Source of the DNA: Athripsodes cinereus
Lineage: Eukaryota; Arthropoda; Insecta; Trichoptera; Leptoceridae
Direction of reading: 5' to 3'
Assembly: GCA_947579605.1 (NCBI GenBank)
Contig: OX388309.1
Span: forward strand, 14,454,713-14,518,712
DNA length: 64,000 nucleotides
The notes under the pieces: generated by a model
Seen by the model: only the letters and a program-made list of their open reading frames with translations
What the model was told of the DNA's origin: nothing
Databases searched by the model: none
Translations under genes and position numbers: made by a program
Shown: positions 39,601 to 49,740 of the stretch, one piece after another
Layout of the letters: each line of letters begins with the position of its first letter
Position numbering within the stretch: position 1 is the first letter of the stretch

Positions 39601-42600
39601 TTTGAAAGAGGAAGTGAGAGAACAGTATGCCAGATAATGATTGACAACGAAGTGTTAGAGCAAGTTGACGAATGTGTGTACTTAGGTAGTTTGTTCACGA
39701 GAGATGGGAAGTGTGAAAGCGATATTGAAAGGAGAAAAGTTGCTGGCAATAAGGTAAATGGTGCAATCCGACCAATAATTGCAAATAGAAACATATCCAC
39801 CACAGCTAAAAGGTTGGTGCACTCTGCTATCTTAGTGCCAACACTTATGTATGCAAGTGAGACGTGGACATGGTTAAAGAAGGATGAAAGTGGCATAAAC
39901 GCAGTGGAAATGAGATCGTTGAGAAGGATGTGTGGTAAAAGTCTGAGAGATCGTGTGCGTAACAGTGATATACGAAAGGAATGTGGAATGAAAGTTGGTG
40001 TAATAACAAGGATGAATGTAAATAAGTTAAGATGGTTTGGGCACGTGGAAAGAATGAATGAGGACAGAATGACTAAGAAGATATATTTGGCTGAGAGGAT
40101 TGGTGCTCGGAGACGTGGACGTCCGAGGATTAAATGGCAAGATCATTTAAATCAAATCCTACAGGACGGTCACGTGTTGAGCACGTTGAACAGGAGAGCA
40201 TGCATGAGGAATTGTATGACAGTGACGGAAGCGAAAGATGTATGCAAGGATAGAAGGAAGTGGCGCTCGATCCTTTCTGCCTACCCCGCGAGGGAAGCGG
40301 CGTGATGGTATGTATGTATGTATGTATGTATGAATATAAGTAATATAATATATGTAGGTATATTACATACCATCAAACACTTCCAACTTGCTTTCATGTT
40401 CACTCTGCTTGCTATAATACTTGATGTCTTTTTCCAAATTATTCATAATATCTTGCTCAACATCTGACAGTGTTTTTATTTGTTTTAAATAACATTCTTG
40501 GTACTTATCCCACTCTTTGGAAAAATGAAAATAATTATCTCCTGCTCGTCCTAAAAGGCAGCTGTCTTGAACAGCATGGCTTCCATTGAGTATTTTACAA
40601 ATATCTTGACACTTTTTAGCTAACAATATGTATTTAAATGATAGACCATACTGAAAGTCCTTGTAATGTTGTTCTGCCAGAGTGGCATATGCTAAACAGG
40701 TTTTCTCATACAAAAGTATTTTTAAATGAATATTCCACGAGACTGTATCTTCACTACTATCTCCTTGCCAAGTCGGTAAGGATTTATCTTTTTTGAGTAG
40801 TGCACTATCCTGTTTTTGAATAACTGATTCATGCTCTAGTTTGATAACATTACTTTTTGATATTTCGGATGACAATTTTTTTTTCTTCTTTTTCTTTCCA
40901 GACTTTTCAGCTTTAGCAATATCCAACAACATGTTATCATCTTTTTGTTCTTCATTTTTATTTTCTTGTAGTTTTGCTACTTCAGTCTCTGGTTTTTTCT
41001 TTGTATTTAGAGGTTCATACTTCATCGGAATGGGTTCAAATGGTTTTGCCATTTTCGGATCCTCTTCTTTTTTATTACTTTCATTGTTTTTAAAACTTTT
41101 ATTTTTTTCCTTAAAAACAAAATTAATATCAGAAAATCATTCTCATTGTAATTTTAAATATGACCATAAATATATTTATTTGATGAATACCTTATTCAAT
41201 TGCCGCATTAACTTGAGTGCATCCAGCCCACTCTTAACATGGTCTAGAGCCAAAGTACATCGTTCACCTAGTCTACCATCTACTGTTGGCGGTGGAGGAT
41301 TCCCTGGTGCCGTCACAGTTGGATTCTTTAAACTGTTTACTGTTACACCTTTACTAAATAAGTTGTCGGCACTTTTTACTTGCTTAGATGAATTATCATG
41401 TTTTTGGTCTTCACTAATTCTGTTCATTTTAGATTTGTCATCAAAATTAGTGTTACTGTGTTTTTCTTTACTGTTATTCACAAATGTATCACTTTCATCT
41501 TCTTCTTCATCTCTCCTGCGACACGTTGCAGGATCACCACATTCACATTCACTAGTGGACGATTCTGGAAAATAAAACATGACGTGTACAAATAAAATCT
41601 AAATTAATATAAGTTTCTAAATGCACACCTACTTTAAATTGAATAACATTCAAATTATACAACATTAACTACATACTACTTAATAGCAATGAATTGTAAT
41701 GGACACATATTATTTTATCTACTAAACACACAATATTTTTCCTGCTGAGATCACCTTGGCTAAAAGCTGTTATGGTCTCAGTGCAGGGTGATATTTTTAA
41801 CATAATAATAATAAAACACAAAATCTTATTCTATCATCTGTAGAGAGAAGCCACATACCTTTAAAGCATGGATTTCCTGGGTTAGTATTAGTTGGTACAT
41901 ATAGATTAGCCAACATGTAATGTGATGATGCAACAATTTGTGGATATTTTTCAATAGGCAGAAGCTTAATACAGTTTTCCAATAGCATCCTGATGTGTCC
42001 GGCCTGGCAAGGTAACCTCATATTTCTAGCCACACGGTACAGTAACATAGCCACTGGTATGGTGAAGGGGTTTTCATTAGGACTATCATTTGACATACCA
42101 CATAGACTCGTTAGGTCGTACAGCTTTACAACGTCATCATGAGTTCCCTTGAATAGCCAATATGTGTGACCAGCCTTTGTGGCATTTGATTTTAGAAATG
42201 ATAATATATTTTGAGCTACATTTCTAACAACTTTAGGGGAGAATTTAGAATTTTCTAAGTTAGGTAGGTCTTCCGTTTTGATTGGCTCATATTTTTGAAC
42301 AATGCCATCCAGATGATAACACATAACAACCTCAGGAACATTACACATTAAGTTGTCTAGCCAGTAGTCTATGCCCGTTAATACATTTATTGGTTCACTG
42401 GCATCACGTAAACGTAAGCTGACACATGGTCTATCAATCCCTCCAAAAATTGGCATGTCACTTCCGATTAACATTTGGATATCTTCAAAAGTCCAAACTA
42501 CATTTCTGTTATACGTGTGATTGGAAAAAGTAGGGTCTGGAACGTTCTCGTGCACATTGGGCTCGGGCAATTCAGGGCCAGGCAATGGAAGAGAAGGAAA

Positions 42601-45600
42601 CTCTTTTGTTGTATCTGCATCCTGCTCTTTGTATTCATGACTTTGTGATGGAATCAAACTGTGATATAAAAACTTTGACACTAAACTTTTTTGTTGTAGA
42701 GCAAATCGAGTTTTATTCTTCACATACATTATTTTATCTTTTCCTCTCATAGATTTTATAACATTGTCATAAAAAAACTGTTTCATCCATGACCATTCTG
42801 GCTTCATCAAGTATTGCAATATATTGAAATCATCAAGAAGTAAAGTGTTTTCAATCCGGTGAACCATTACACTTATCTGTTAAAGAATATTCAATATTAA
42901 CCGTTATTTATTTGTTTATCAAGTAAACTTTGAGAACAATTGATAAATATTGTTATATACATTACCATTCCATTAGGATGATATGGTAGTTTCAGTAAGG
43001 CCTTTATACATTCAGCACCAGATACAACGTCTACTTCACCAACACAGTCAGGAAACATGTGAGCCATCCTAAAGCTGCAACATTAAATTGAATTCATAAA
43101 AACCTAACACAACAAATGTACTGCAACTGATATGAATATCTCTTAATAAAAAGTTCCATTATCATTTGGACTCTATTTCAACAATTACCTGGAGAAGCCA
43201 ACAGACTGACTAAGAGCATGTCTCAAGCCGTAAGAATCGGCAGCGCTGCTGAGCCAGTTAGACGGAGGCATTTTTAAATCCGTGTTACATCTCAGTTGAG
43301 CAAACTCTACAGGAACCTGGACTGCAGTATATTTCACTACTGCTCGAGATTTCACATCGGGAGAAGGACTCCTTCGTCGAGTCTATAATTTTAATTTGCA
43401 ATTATTTTATACTCGCGTTGCACATCATTCAACATTTTTACTAGGCAGGCTTTTTAGTCTAGGACATAAATTATAGTAACATTATTCTATGAACAATAAA
43501 AAATACAAAAATAATAACAATCATAATGACATTTGCTAGTCATCTTGACGATTAAATTATTGCTAATTAAATAGATTCAAAAATATAATGAAGAGATTTC
43601 ATAATAATTTATAATATTAATAAAATGGGATGAATAAGAAAGACCATTTATAAAAAGTATTTAAAGTAAAACTTTATAAGATTTTTTCCAGATAACAATC
43701 ACGAAAGTGCCTAAATGTAGATTAATTTTATGTACCTACATATGTATGTCACATGAAAGATAAGATTGGAAAATTTGTGGATTTTTCAGGGCAAAGTTAT
43801 TTTCATTTTTCCTAGGCATTTGACACACCATAAGTTTACTTAAATATTTAGGTTTGACTGATTGTTGGTCAGGTTAGATCCGGTTATTTTATGATACAGA
43901 ACATTTATTACTAATTATTTTTACTTTTGACTGATTATAGCTTAAGTTAAGCTAGGTCTGGTGCTATTTTATGCTACAGTGTGCGAAAATTGCAAAAAAT
44001 AATTTTGCGCTATACAGTGGTACCTTGACATGAATGCCCCAACATACGAATTTTTTTAGATAAGAGCCGTGGAGCGAGCAAATTTTTGCTTTGAAATACG
44101 AGCAATCGGCTTAGCTTTCCTAACTCATTTCTGGAACATTCTGAAGGGGAGGAAGAAACAAACCTCCTTGGACATGTTTTTTTTATACGGCCTACAGGTA
44201 AAAGTGAGAAAAGCATGACGATAAAAGCAAAGACCGGTGAAGAAAAAAGCAGTGACGAAAATTAAGAGAAAGTAACTCTTTATAAATCTAGTTTATTTCT
44301 TTACATTCTCTTTTATTATGTTTTTGTACATTACATACATTTTTCTTATTCAAAAACACATAAAAAAAATAACTGGGGTGACTTTTTGGGGGCTGAAACG
44401 GATTAATGGCAGTTCAATTAATTTCAATGGGGAATGGAGATACGAGTAATTTGAAATACGGGCAAGGTTGCGGAACGAATTAAACTTGTATGTCGAGGTA
44501 CTACTGTACTATACTATACTTCCAAGTGGAGTTGACAGAGAAAATGGGATGTCATATAGATCTATCTTTCGCTTCTTCTACATTCATATAATTTCTCATG
44601 CATGCATGTCGGCTCCACTTACTCAATACACGGTCGTTATTGAGAATATGATCCACTTGATCAAGCCACCGTGTTTCTCGGATGACAATGCTTTCTCAAA
44701 CTCTTTTTTTCAGACTAGCGTATCATTTTTGTCATTCTTTCCTCGGTCATTCATTCAACATGTCCAAACCACCGTAACTTTTTATGCGCCTTCTGTCCAC
44801 AACTCTCTTCTAGGATCCGCTCATTCTTCACGCCATAATGCAATGTTTTACCAACCATTCTTCTCAGTGATTGCATCTCCACTATATTTATTCCAATTTC
44901 ACATGTTTTGCTTGCATACGTAAGTGATGGTACCAGAATGGTATTGTGCACCAGCATTTAGCCTTGTTTGACACATTGCCATTGCCAGCAATTGGTCGAA
45001 GTGCACCATTCGCTTCAGCACTGACCATTTTCCTTCTTTCAATATCTATATCGCATCATCCATTCCTCACAAACAAACTTCAAAAATATACATACTTGCC
45101 TAATTGCTCCGAACATTCATCACCAACTTTTGTCTCACAATTCGTTTTTTCATTCTCTCTTTCAAACACTAGAACTTTCATCTTCATAACATTAATTTTT
45201 AAACCATTCAAACTGCAGCTATCATATACACAGATGTAACAATCTCCTGTAAATTCCCTTCACTCTCAGCCATTTACACCAAATCATCTGGATACATCAA
45301 TGCATTCACATTCAATATCAACATTCATCTCACAGTCTCGGAAAATGACACGACCTTGCTTCACACCCTTGCCTTTTATTTAGTAAATAATTTTGTGTTC
45401 ATGAAATCGATCAAATTTAGATGGATTGTCATTTCTCGGGTGAAAACTACATAATTAGTGAATGTAAGTAGAAAATTCATCATTTTAAGTTTTCTAAATA
45501 GCATTGTTCAATAAGGTGACCAACTATTTTTTGTTCAAAAAGAGTACACTTTGCAAGTATTTCATAGGTAAAAAAAAAAGAAGAAACGATAAAAACTTAA

Positions 45601-46202
45601 TTTTCCTTTTAAAAACATATTTTTCTTCGGAGTGGATTTTTTTTGCTAAATGAGGATGTTCGTCTAATAATGTAACCACATTCGAAACTTTCATTTTGCA
45701 TATTAAATTTGACTGTTAGATGGCAGATAATGTTTTTACAGAAAGTTGCGACTTCCCACTGTTCCAATAATCATTCCCTAGTGAAAATACACTTTCAACA
45801 GCAGCATTAGTGCCTGGACAACATAAGGAAATTTCTATTAAAACTTTTAAATTTTCATGTTAGATAATGTTCTACTCTAAAATGCCAAAGATTTCTACCC
45901 ATCTTTTATCAAGTTCTATTTTCTCATCATTCCTTTTCTTCATTTAAATATAAATTTACTCTTCGAATCTCTTCAAATCACTGTCAAAATAATTTTAAAT
46001 ATTTAAGGAATTAATAAAGTTGAAATACAAAAATCTAAAAAAATGTTTTAGAAATACAAATGAGTAATGAGGATTTGAAGAGTGCGGTTTGCGAAAAAAG
46101 AGTACAAAACTCAGTAAATGAGTACAGTTGGTCACCTAAAGAAAAAAAACTAGAGAGCTTTTTATTGCTAACCTTCTCGCCTTTTTCGTCGTTTTCTTCC
46201 AT
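36659..46202 (-). CDS. EDRF1: Erythroid differentiation-related factor 1 homologue
   Basis: Twelve exons on the minus strand: 46173-46202, 43189-43382, 42966-43074, 41859-42876, 41191-41564, 40371-41109, 39180-39341, 38872-39085, 38622-38793, 38399-38538, 37241-37395, 36659-37149. All have GT-AG ends and the phases agree, giving 1265 residues, close to the about 1240 of vertebrate EDRF1. NTDLKMPPSNWLSSAA, MVHRIENTLLLDDFNI and CHLDGIVQKYEPIKTEDLP are conserved hallmarks. There is a Lys-rich stretch (KSGKKKKKKKLSSE) in exon 6, and the C-terminal half has helical TPR-like repeats (LYSQAVDHYRQALILL and similar). In vertebrates it influences GATA1 and globin expression; the insect role is unknown. 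The 10-codon first exon is the least certain; otherwise the model is firm. An RTE copy sits in the intron between exons 6 and 7. Confidence 0.92.
37396..38398 (-). other. EDRF1 intron 10
   Basis: The longest clean EDRF1 intron. Bases about 37600-37645 (TCACATTGTGTCCCAGGTG, GTAGGCAGAGAA) are a minus-strand 3' scrap of the RTE family. Nothing else is recognised. Confidence 0.4.
39399..40330 (+). mobile_element. 5'-truncated RTE LINE inside an EDRF1 intron
   Basis: Flanked by TGAATATAAGT at 39388-39398 and 40331-40341, an 11-bp target duplication. The element begins inside the reverse transcriptase and ends in a (GTAT)n tail at about 40305-40330. It is antisense to EDRF1 and lies between a donor at 40370 and an acceptor at 39342. 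Confidence 0.85.
39418..40305 (+). CDS. RTE reverse transcriptase C-terminal fragment (295 codons)
   Basis: The frame starts just before the catalytic box: ALMFADDLVLMAESESDL (about 18-35), then [57 protein letters not shown] and a C-terminus [14 protein letters not shown]. It aligns to the last third of the intact protein at 52647-55691 with many substitutions, so it belongs to a related but separate subfamily, with a different tail repeat. The endonuclease and fingers are missing, so it is inactive. Confidence 0.85.
   Translation: MKEMNVGVDMNGMNVRALMFADDLVLMAESESDLQRMMTCVYENCAINGLRMNAKKTKIMVFERGSERTVCQIMIDNEVLEQVDECVYLGSLFTRDGKCESDIERRKVAGNKVNGAIRPIIANRNISTTAKRLVHSAILVPTLMYASETWTWLKKDESGINAVEMRSLRRMCGKSLRDRVRNSDIRKECGMKVGVITRMNVNKLRWFGHVERMNEDRMTKKIYLAERIGARRRGRPRIKWQDHLNQILQDGHVLSTLNRRACMRNCMTVTEAKDVCKDRRKWRSILSAYPAREAA
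43383..44014. other. EDRF1 intron 1, right of exon 2
   Basis: AT-rich. GTTTGACTGATTGTTGGTCAGGTTAG and TTTTGACTGATTATAGC near 43853 and 43925 are an imperfect local duplication. No gene is seen. Confidence 0.3.
44015..44506. mobile_element. Tigger/pogo-like MITE
   Basis: The ends CAGTGGTACCTTGACAT (44015) and ATGTCGAGGTACTACTG (to 44506) are inverted, and TA flanks both sides (44013-44014, 44507-44508). CAGT.GT.CC.TGACAT ends and TA duplications are those of Tigger-type Tc1/mariner relatives. No transposase is left. It lies in the EDRF1 first intron. Confidence 0.8.
44509..45360 (-). pseudogene. Diverged RTE copy
   Basis: Minus-strand copy of the family at 52628-55770, covering its last roughly 850 bases with indels. 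It begins with the same CTATACTATACT tail. The minus frame 44751-44957 gives NTILVPSLTYASKTCE and [13 protein letters not shown]. The RT catalytic region is cut off. It lies in the EDRF1 first intron. Confidence 0.8.
45514..46137. mobile_element. hAT-like element with AGGTGACCAACT ends
   Basis: AGGTGACCAACT at 45514 and AGTTGGTCACCT to 46137 are perfect inverted ends, followed inward by GAGTAC words on both sides. The inside (about 45770-45960) may hold remnants of a hAT transposase on the minus strand. Flanking 8-mers do not match, so the copy is old. Confidence 0.6.
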
Positions 46203-46659
46203 TTTAAGTAAAACAAAACGATTATGCTGAGAAAAATGCTGCTGATAATTTTATTAAGCAATAAAAAAATTAGTGCACACTAGTAAACTAGCGACTATTT
46301 AGTTCTATAGACATATTGAGGAATTAGTGAGAATGAGAAATAATGAAACGATATTTTAAAACTATGCAAGACAAAAAAACCGACAACACATTACACATTT
46401 AAGATTATAATTATGTATATTAATATTTTATTTTATTATTAACCAAATTGAAATAAATAAGACGTATGTCAGAAATTACTAGAAAGATAAGCCACAGATT
46501 ACAATCTTAAGGGACATTCACATTTGTTCACTTTCAGTGAACATTCTGGATGATCCTTCAAAGATAAAAAGTTCTGAACAGGCGTTTCATCAATGGCTGA
46601 AAAAAATGAAAAATAACTAAATAACAGTTATATAATTATAGAATGAGTAACAATTCATT

Positions 46660-47330
46660 GGATTGGTCTGCGACGACTTTGGACTTTCTTCTCCATTCCT
46701 CCCTATTTTCAGCCAGTCTCTTCAGCTCTACGTATGAGCCACAGTGTTCATGTCCCTCTTCAGTTGGTCCATATAAGCGTCTCTAGGTCGGCCTCTGCCA
46801 TTTGTGCCTTCGGTCCTACCCTCTGCGATTGCGATGAGCAGTCGGTGGCTGATGTTGCGGCCAATCCAGTTAGCTTGATCAAAGATATACTAGATATATG
46901 CAATCCAAAGAAAAAATCTGTCGTGAAACCGATACAGCCGATGCAGCCAGTTTTAAACTAGCGTCCGTTGAGACGGTTTGTGAGACAGCGCACAACCATT
47001 ATCATCTCAATGATATGGAGTGAGACAGCATAATATTATTATTGTTATTATGAATGCGTTAAGTTGGAACACGAATATTCCGCAATAATGTACTGAATTG
47101 CAAGTATAGTATGTCTATGAGCTCGATGCTGACTGATTTTTTTGAGGAGTTGCCTTTTTTCGCCTACCCTGGTTAACACTTCTTCGTTTTCGACGTATTC
47201 CGACCAATGAATCTCCAGCATGCGTCTATAGCACCACATCTCGAAGGCCGCTAACCATCCGCTTTCACTCTTGCTGATGGTCCACGTATCGCAACCCTAG
47301 AGCAAAACGCTCCATGCAAAGTTCTTCCTC
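46660..47330 (-). pseudogene. RTE-like LINE fragment
   Basis: The minus frame 47048-47239 reads MWCYRRMLEIHWSEYVENEEVL, a landmark of the RTE-like C-terminal region (compare LRRILDVKWYEHV at 3560). Bases 46660-46900 contain further homology (GGTCGGCCTCTGCC) in broken frames. It lies beyond the EDRF1 start, on the same strand. Confidence 0.65.
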
Positions 47331-48967
47331 ACGCTTAAATCAATATTAGGGGATTCCAATATTTTAGATTTTTTGTTAATCATTAATGGCTGAAAAAAAT
47401 AAATAAAATAGTAACAGTTATAAAAATTAAAACAAATTTTAACAAATGTTTATAAAATTTTCCAGGTAAAACTTGTTTATGGTTATTTTAGTAAAATAAA
47501 CATGGATAAATTTAATAAAGGGACCATTCATCCATTTTTATTTTATGGTCGTCCTTAGTGATGTCAATACCGGATATGTTTTCATACCGAGTACCGTAGG
47601 GTAATCCGAGCAAAATACCCGTTATTAGATAACGGATATTTTACCGATGCAATAAATAATCCTGAGTAATTTCAGTAAATTTCTATAATAGATTAGGTGT
47701 TTCAATTTTATTCATAAACACTTAACTAGTCTAGATGAGAGTAAATAAATATTGACTAATCATAATACCTATTCCTTTGTACTCATCAAAAATAACGAGT
47801 GTCTCGGCAAAGTAAGTAGCGTCACTATCTGGTCCACTATTGCCGCGCTTCTTACTTCCCCGACACATTCGAAGAAAATAAATATTATGTTATTAATTAA
47901 CGGTATACGTACCAACACACTGAGTTCAGTGCGTACTTGTGTTAAAAAAAACTTTGAAACTAGACATAAAAGTTGTGTATAAAATTTTGACCTTAAAGGA
48001 GTATTAAGAGTATTTTCCCTCCCTATACACGAGATATCTCTAATAGGGAGGTAGTTGTAATATTATTGTGATTGTTTTTCATTGTTTATTGAAAATAATA
48101 TTGTATTGTGTACCTACTTTTGAAATAAATATATTTATTATTATTATTATTATTAAAAGCACAAGATGGGTGCACGAATTTCACACCATCATTACCAATA
48201 GTTAATGTATGAAGTTATTGAGACAGAATAGATTAAATGTTTTTCGCCATTTCACAATTTTATTTTGAAATCTGGTCACACTGATTGCTCCCAAAGTCTT
48301 AGGGTTTTCCCGTAGTTTTTGTAAATAATCATTAAACGTAGATACACCAATACACTCACAGCGCACCAATACTTCCACAGTACGTATATGTACACATTAC
48401 GAAGGTCGGTATTACCGAGTAATTCGGCAGGTACATAGTACCGATCGGTAGAAAGTAGCCGAAAATCGCTGATAACAAATACACACGTATCCATCGGTAA
48501 TACCCGGAAATGGCTAGTACAGAATAAATAGTACCGATCGGTAGATAATACCGATCAGGCCCTTCAAGCTGCCATACAAAAGTAAAATCTATGGAGAATG
48601 CAATACTTACTGAGGGGTCCTCGTAGATGGCGATAGTATACATATTAATTTTTCTAGCTAGGTAAGTACTTTTTTCCTAGAATTATTATTGTCTATTGCG
48701 AAAATTTTCAAAGAACGAATTCAACTATGGTATGGTTTTTCAGTTTCCATGGTTTTATGACTACCATTTTGTTATTTTTCACAAGTGTCAAGATAACCCG
48801 CATTTGCACTTAATAACATTTTTTGATGAAAATTATGTTTTTTTTTTGTATTAAGTAATAATATTGTTCTTGGAGAAAATATGCACAATTACAACAATGA
48901 GGCGATACAGAACACAGGTGTGTAAAACATATTAACATAATAATATACATACCTACATGATTTCCTA
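47331..48967. other. EDRF1-Pep interval, TACCG-rich repeats
   Basis: No gene. Bases 47550-47650 and 48400-48560 are dense in TACCGATCGGTA, TAATACCG and CCGGTATTG-like words, related to the sequence at 56215-56238, 57198-57300 and 8140-8200. They look like ends of one DNA-transposon family. An (ATT)n run is at about 48138-48154. Confidence 0.45.
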
Positions 48968-49573
48968 GGTGTCATATTTGATCAAAATCTTTCTTGGATA
49001 GATCATATCAAAGAGGTAAGTCGAAAAATCTTTTTCAGACTACACTCTTTCAAACGATTACAATTCTTCCTTCCAATTGACACTAAACGAATGATGGCTT
49101 TGTCCCTTCTACTACCAATCCTCTTCTATGCAGACTGCACCTTTCTAGATACCACTGAAGAACTCAGTGCGAAGTTGGATCGGCTGCAGAATGCTTGCAT
49201 TCGCTTTATCTTTGGTCTAAGAAAATATGACCACATCTCCCAATTCCGTGCTGAACTCAAATGGCCAAAATACAAGGAATCCCGTAATTTACATATACTA
49301 TGCTTTCTTTATAACATCCTTAAGCACGAAGCTCCTCAATATCTCTTCGAACGGTTTGTTCCCCTTTCTTCCCATGGTCTATCGTTAAGGTCCCAAAATA
49401 ATCGTCGTTTAGAATTCCCACCTCATAGTACATCTTTTTATTCATCTTCTTTTACCGTACATGCTACCAGAATCTGGAACAACCTCCCCAATGATATTTG
49501 GTCCTCTTCAACTATAGGCTCATTCAAACATAAAGTAAAATCCCTTATAAACAACCCACAATCTCATCAATAG
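48968..49573 (+). pseudogene. LINE reverse transcriptase C-terminal fragment
   Basis: The frame opens with LGVIFDQNLSWIDHIKEVSR (about 48968-49030), then, after an indel, runs from 49091 to 49573: DRLQNACIRFIFGLRKYDH, LCFLYNILKHEAPQYLFE, VHATRIWNNLPNDIWSSS and a stop. This is the thumb and tail of a Jockey-superfamily protein. The catalytic box is missing. The next LINE begins 170 bases on. Confidence 0.75.
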
Positions 49574-49740
49574 TAGATAGTTCTCGCTTAGATACATATA
49601 TAATATATAGGTTTATGGTTGTGAATGCTTACATTTTTATCTTTTATTTTTTTCTTTATATTTATATAGGTATTCTTGTTTTATATTATATTGTATTTCA
49701 TTTTCTGATTATCTTTTGATCTAAACTCACTTTATAGTAA

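Noticed and set aside
40841..41595. 244-codon plus-strand frame rich in S, F and L
   Set aside because: Complement of the Lys/Asp-rich EDRF1 exons at 40371-41109 and 41191-41564; the exon structure on the minus strand explains it fully.
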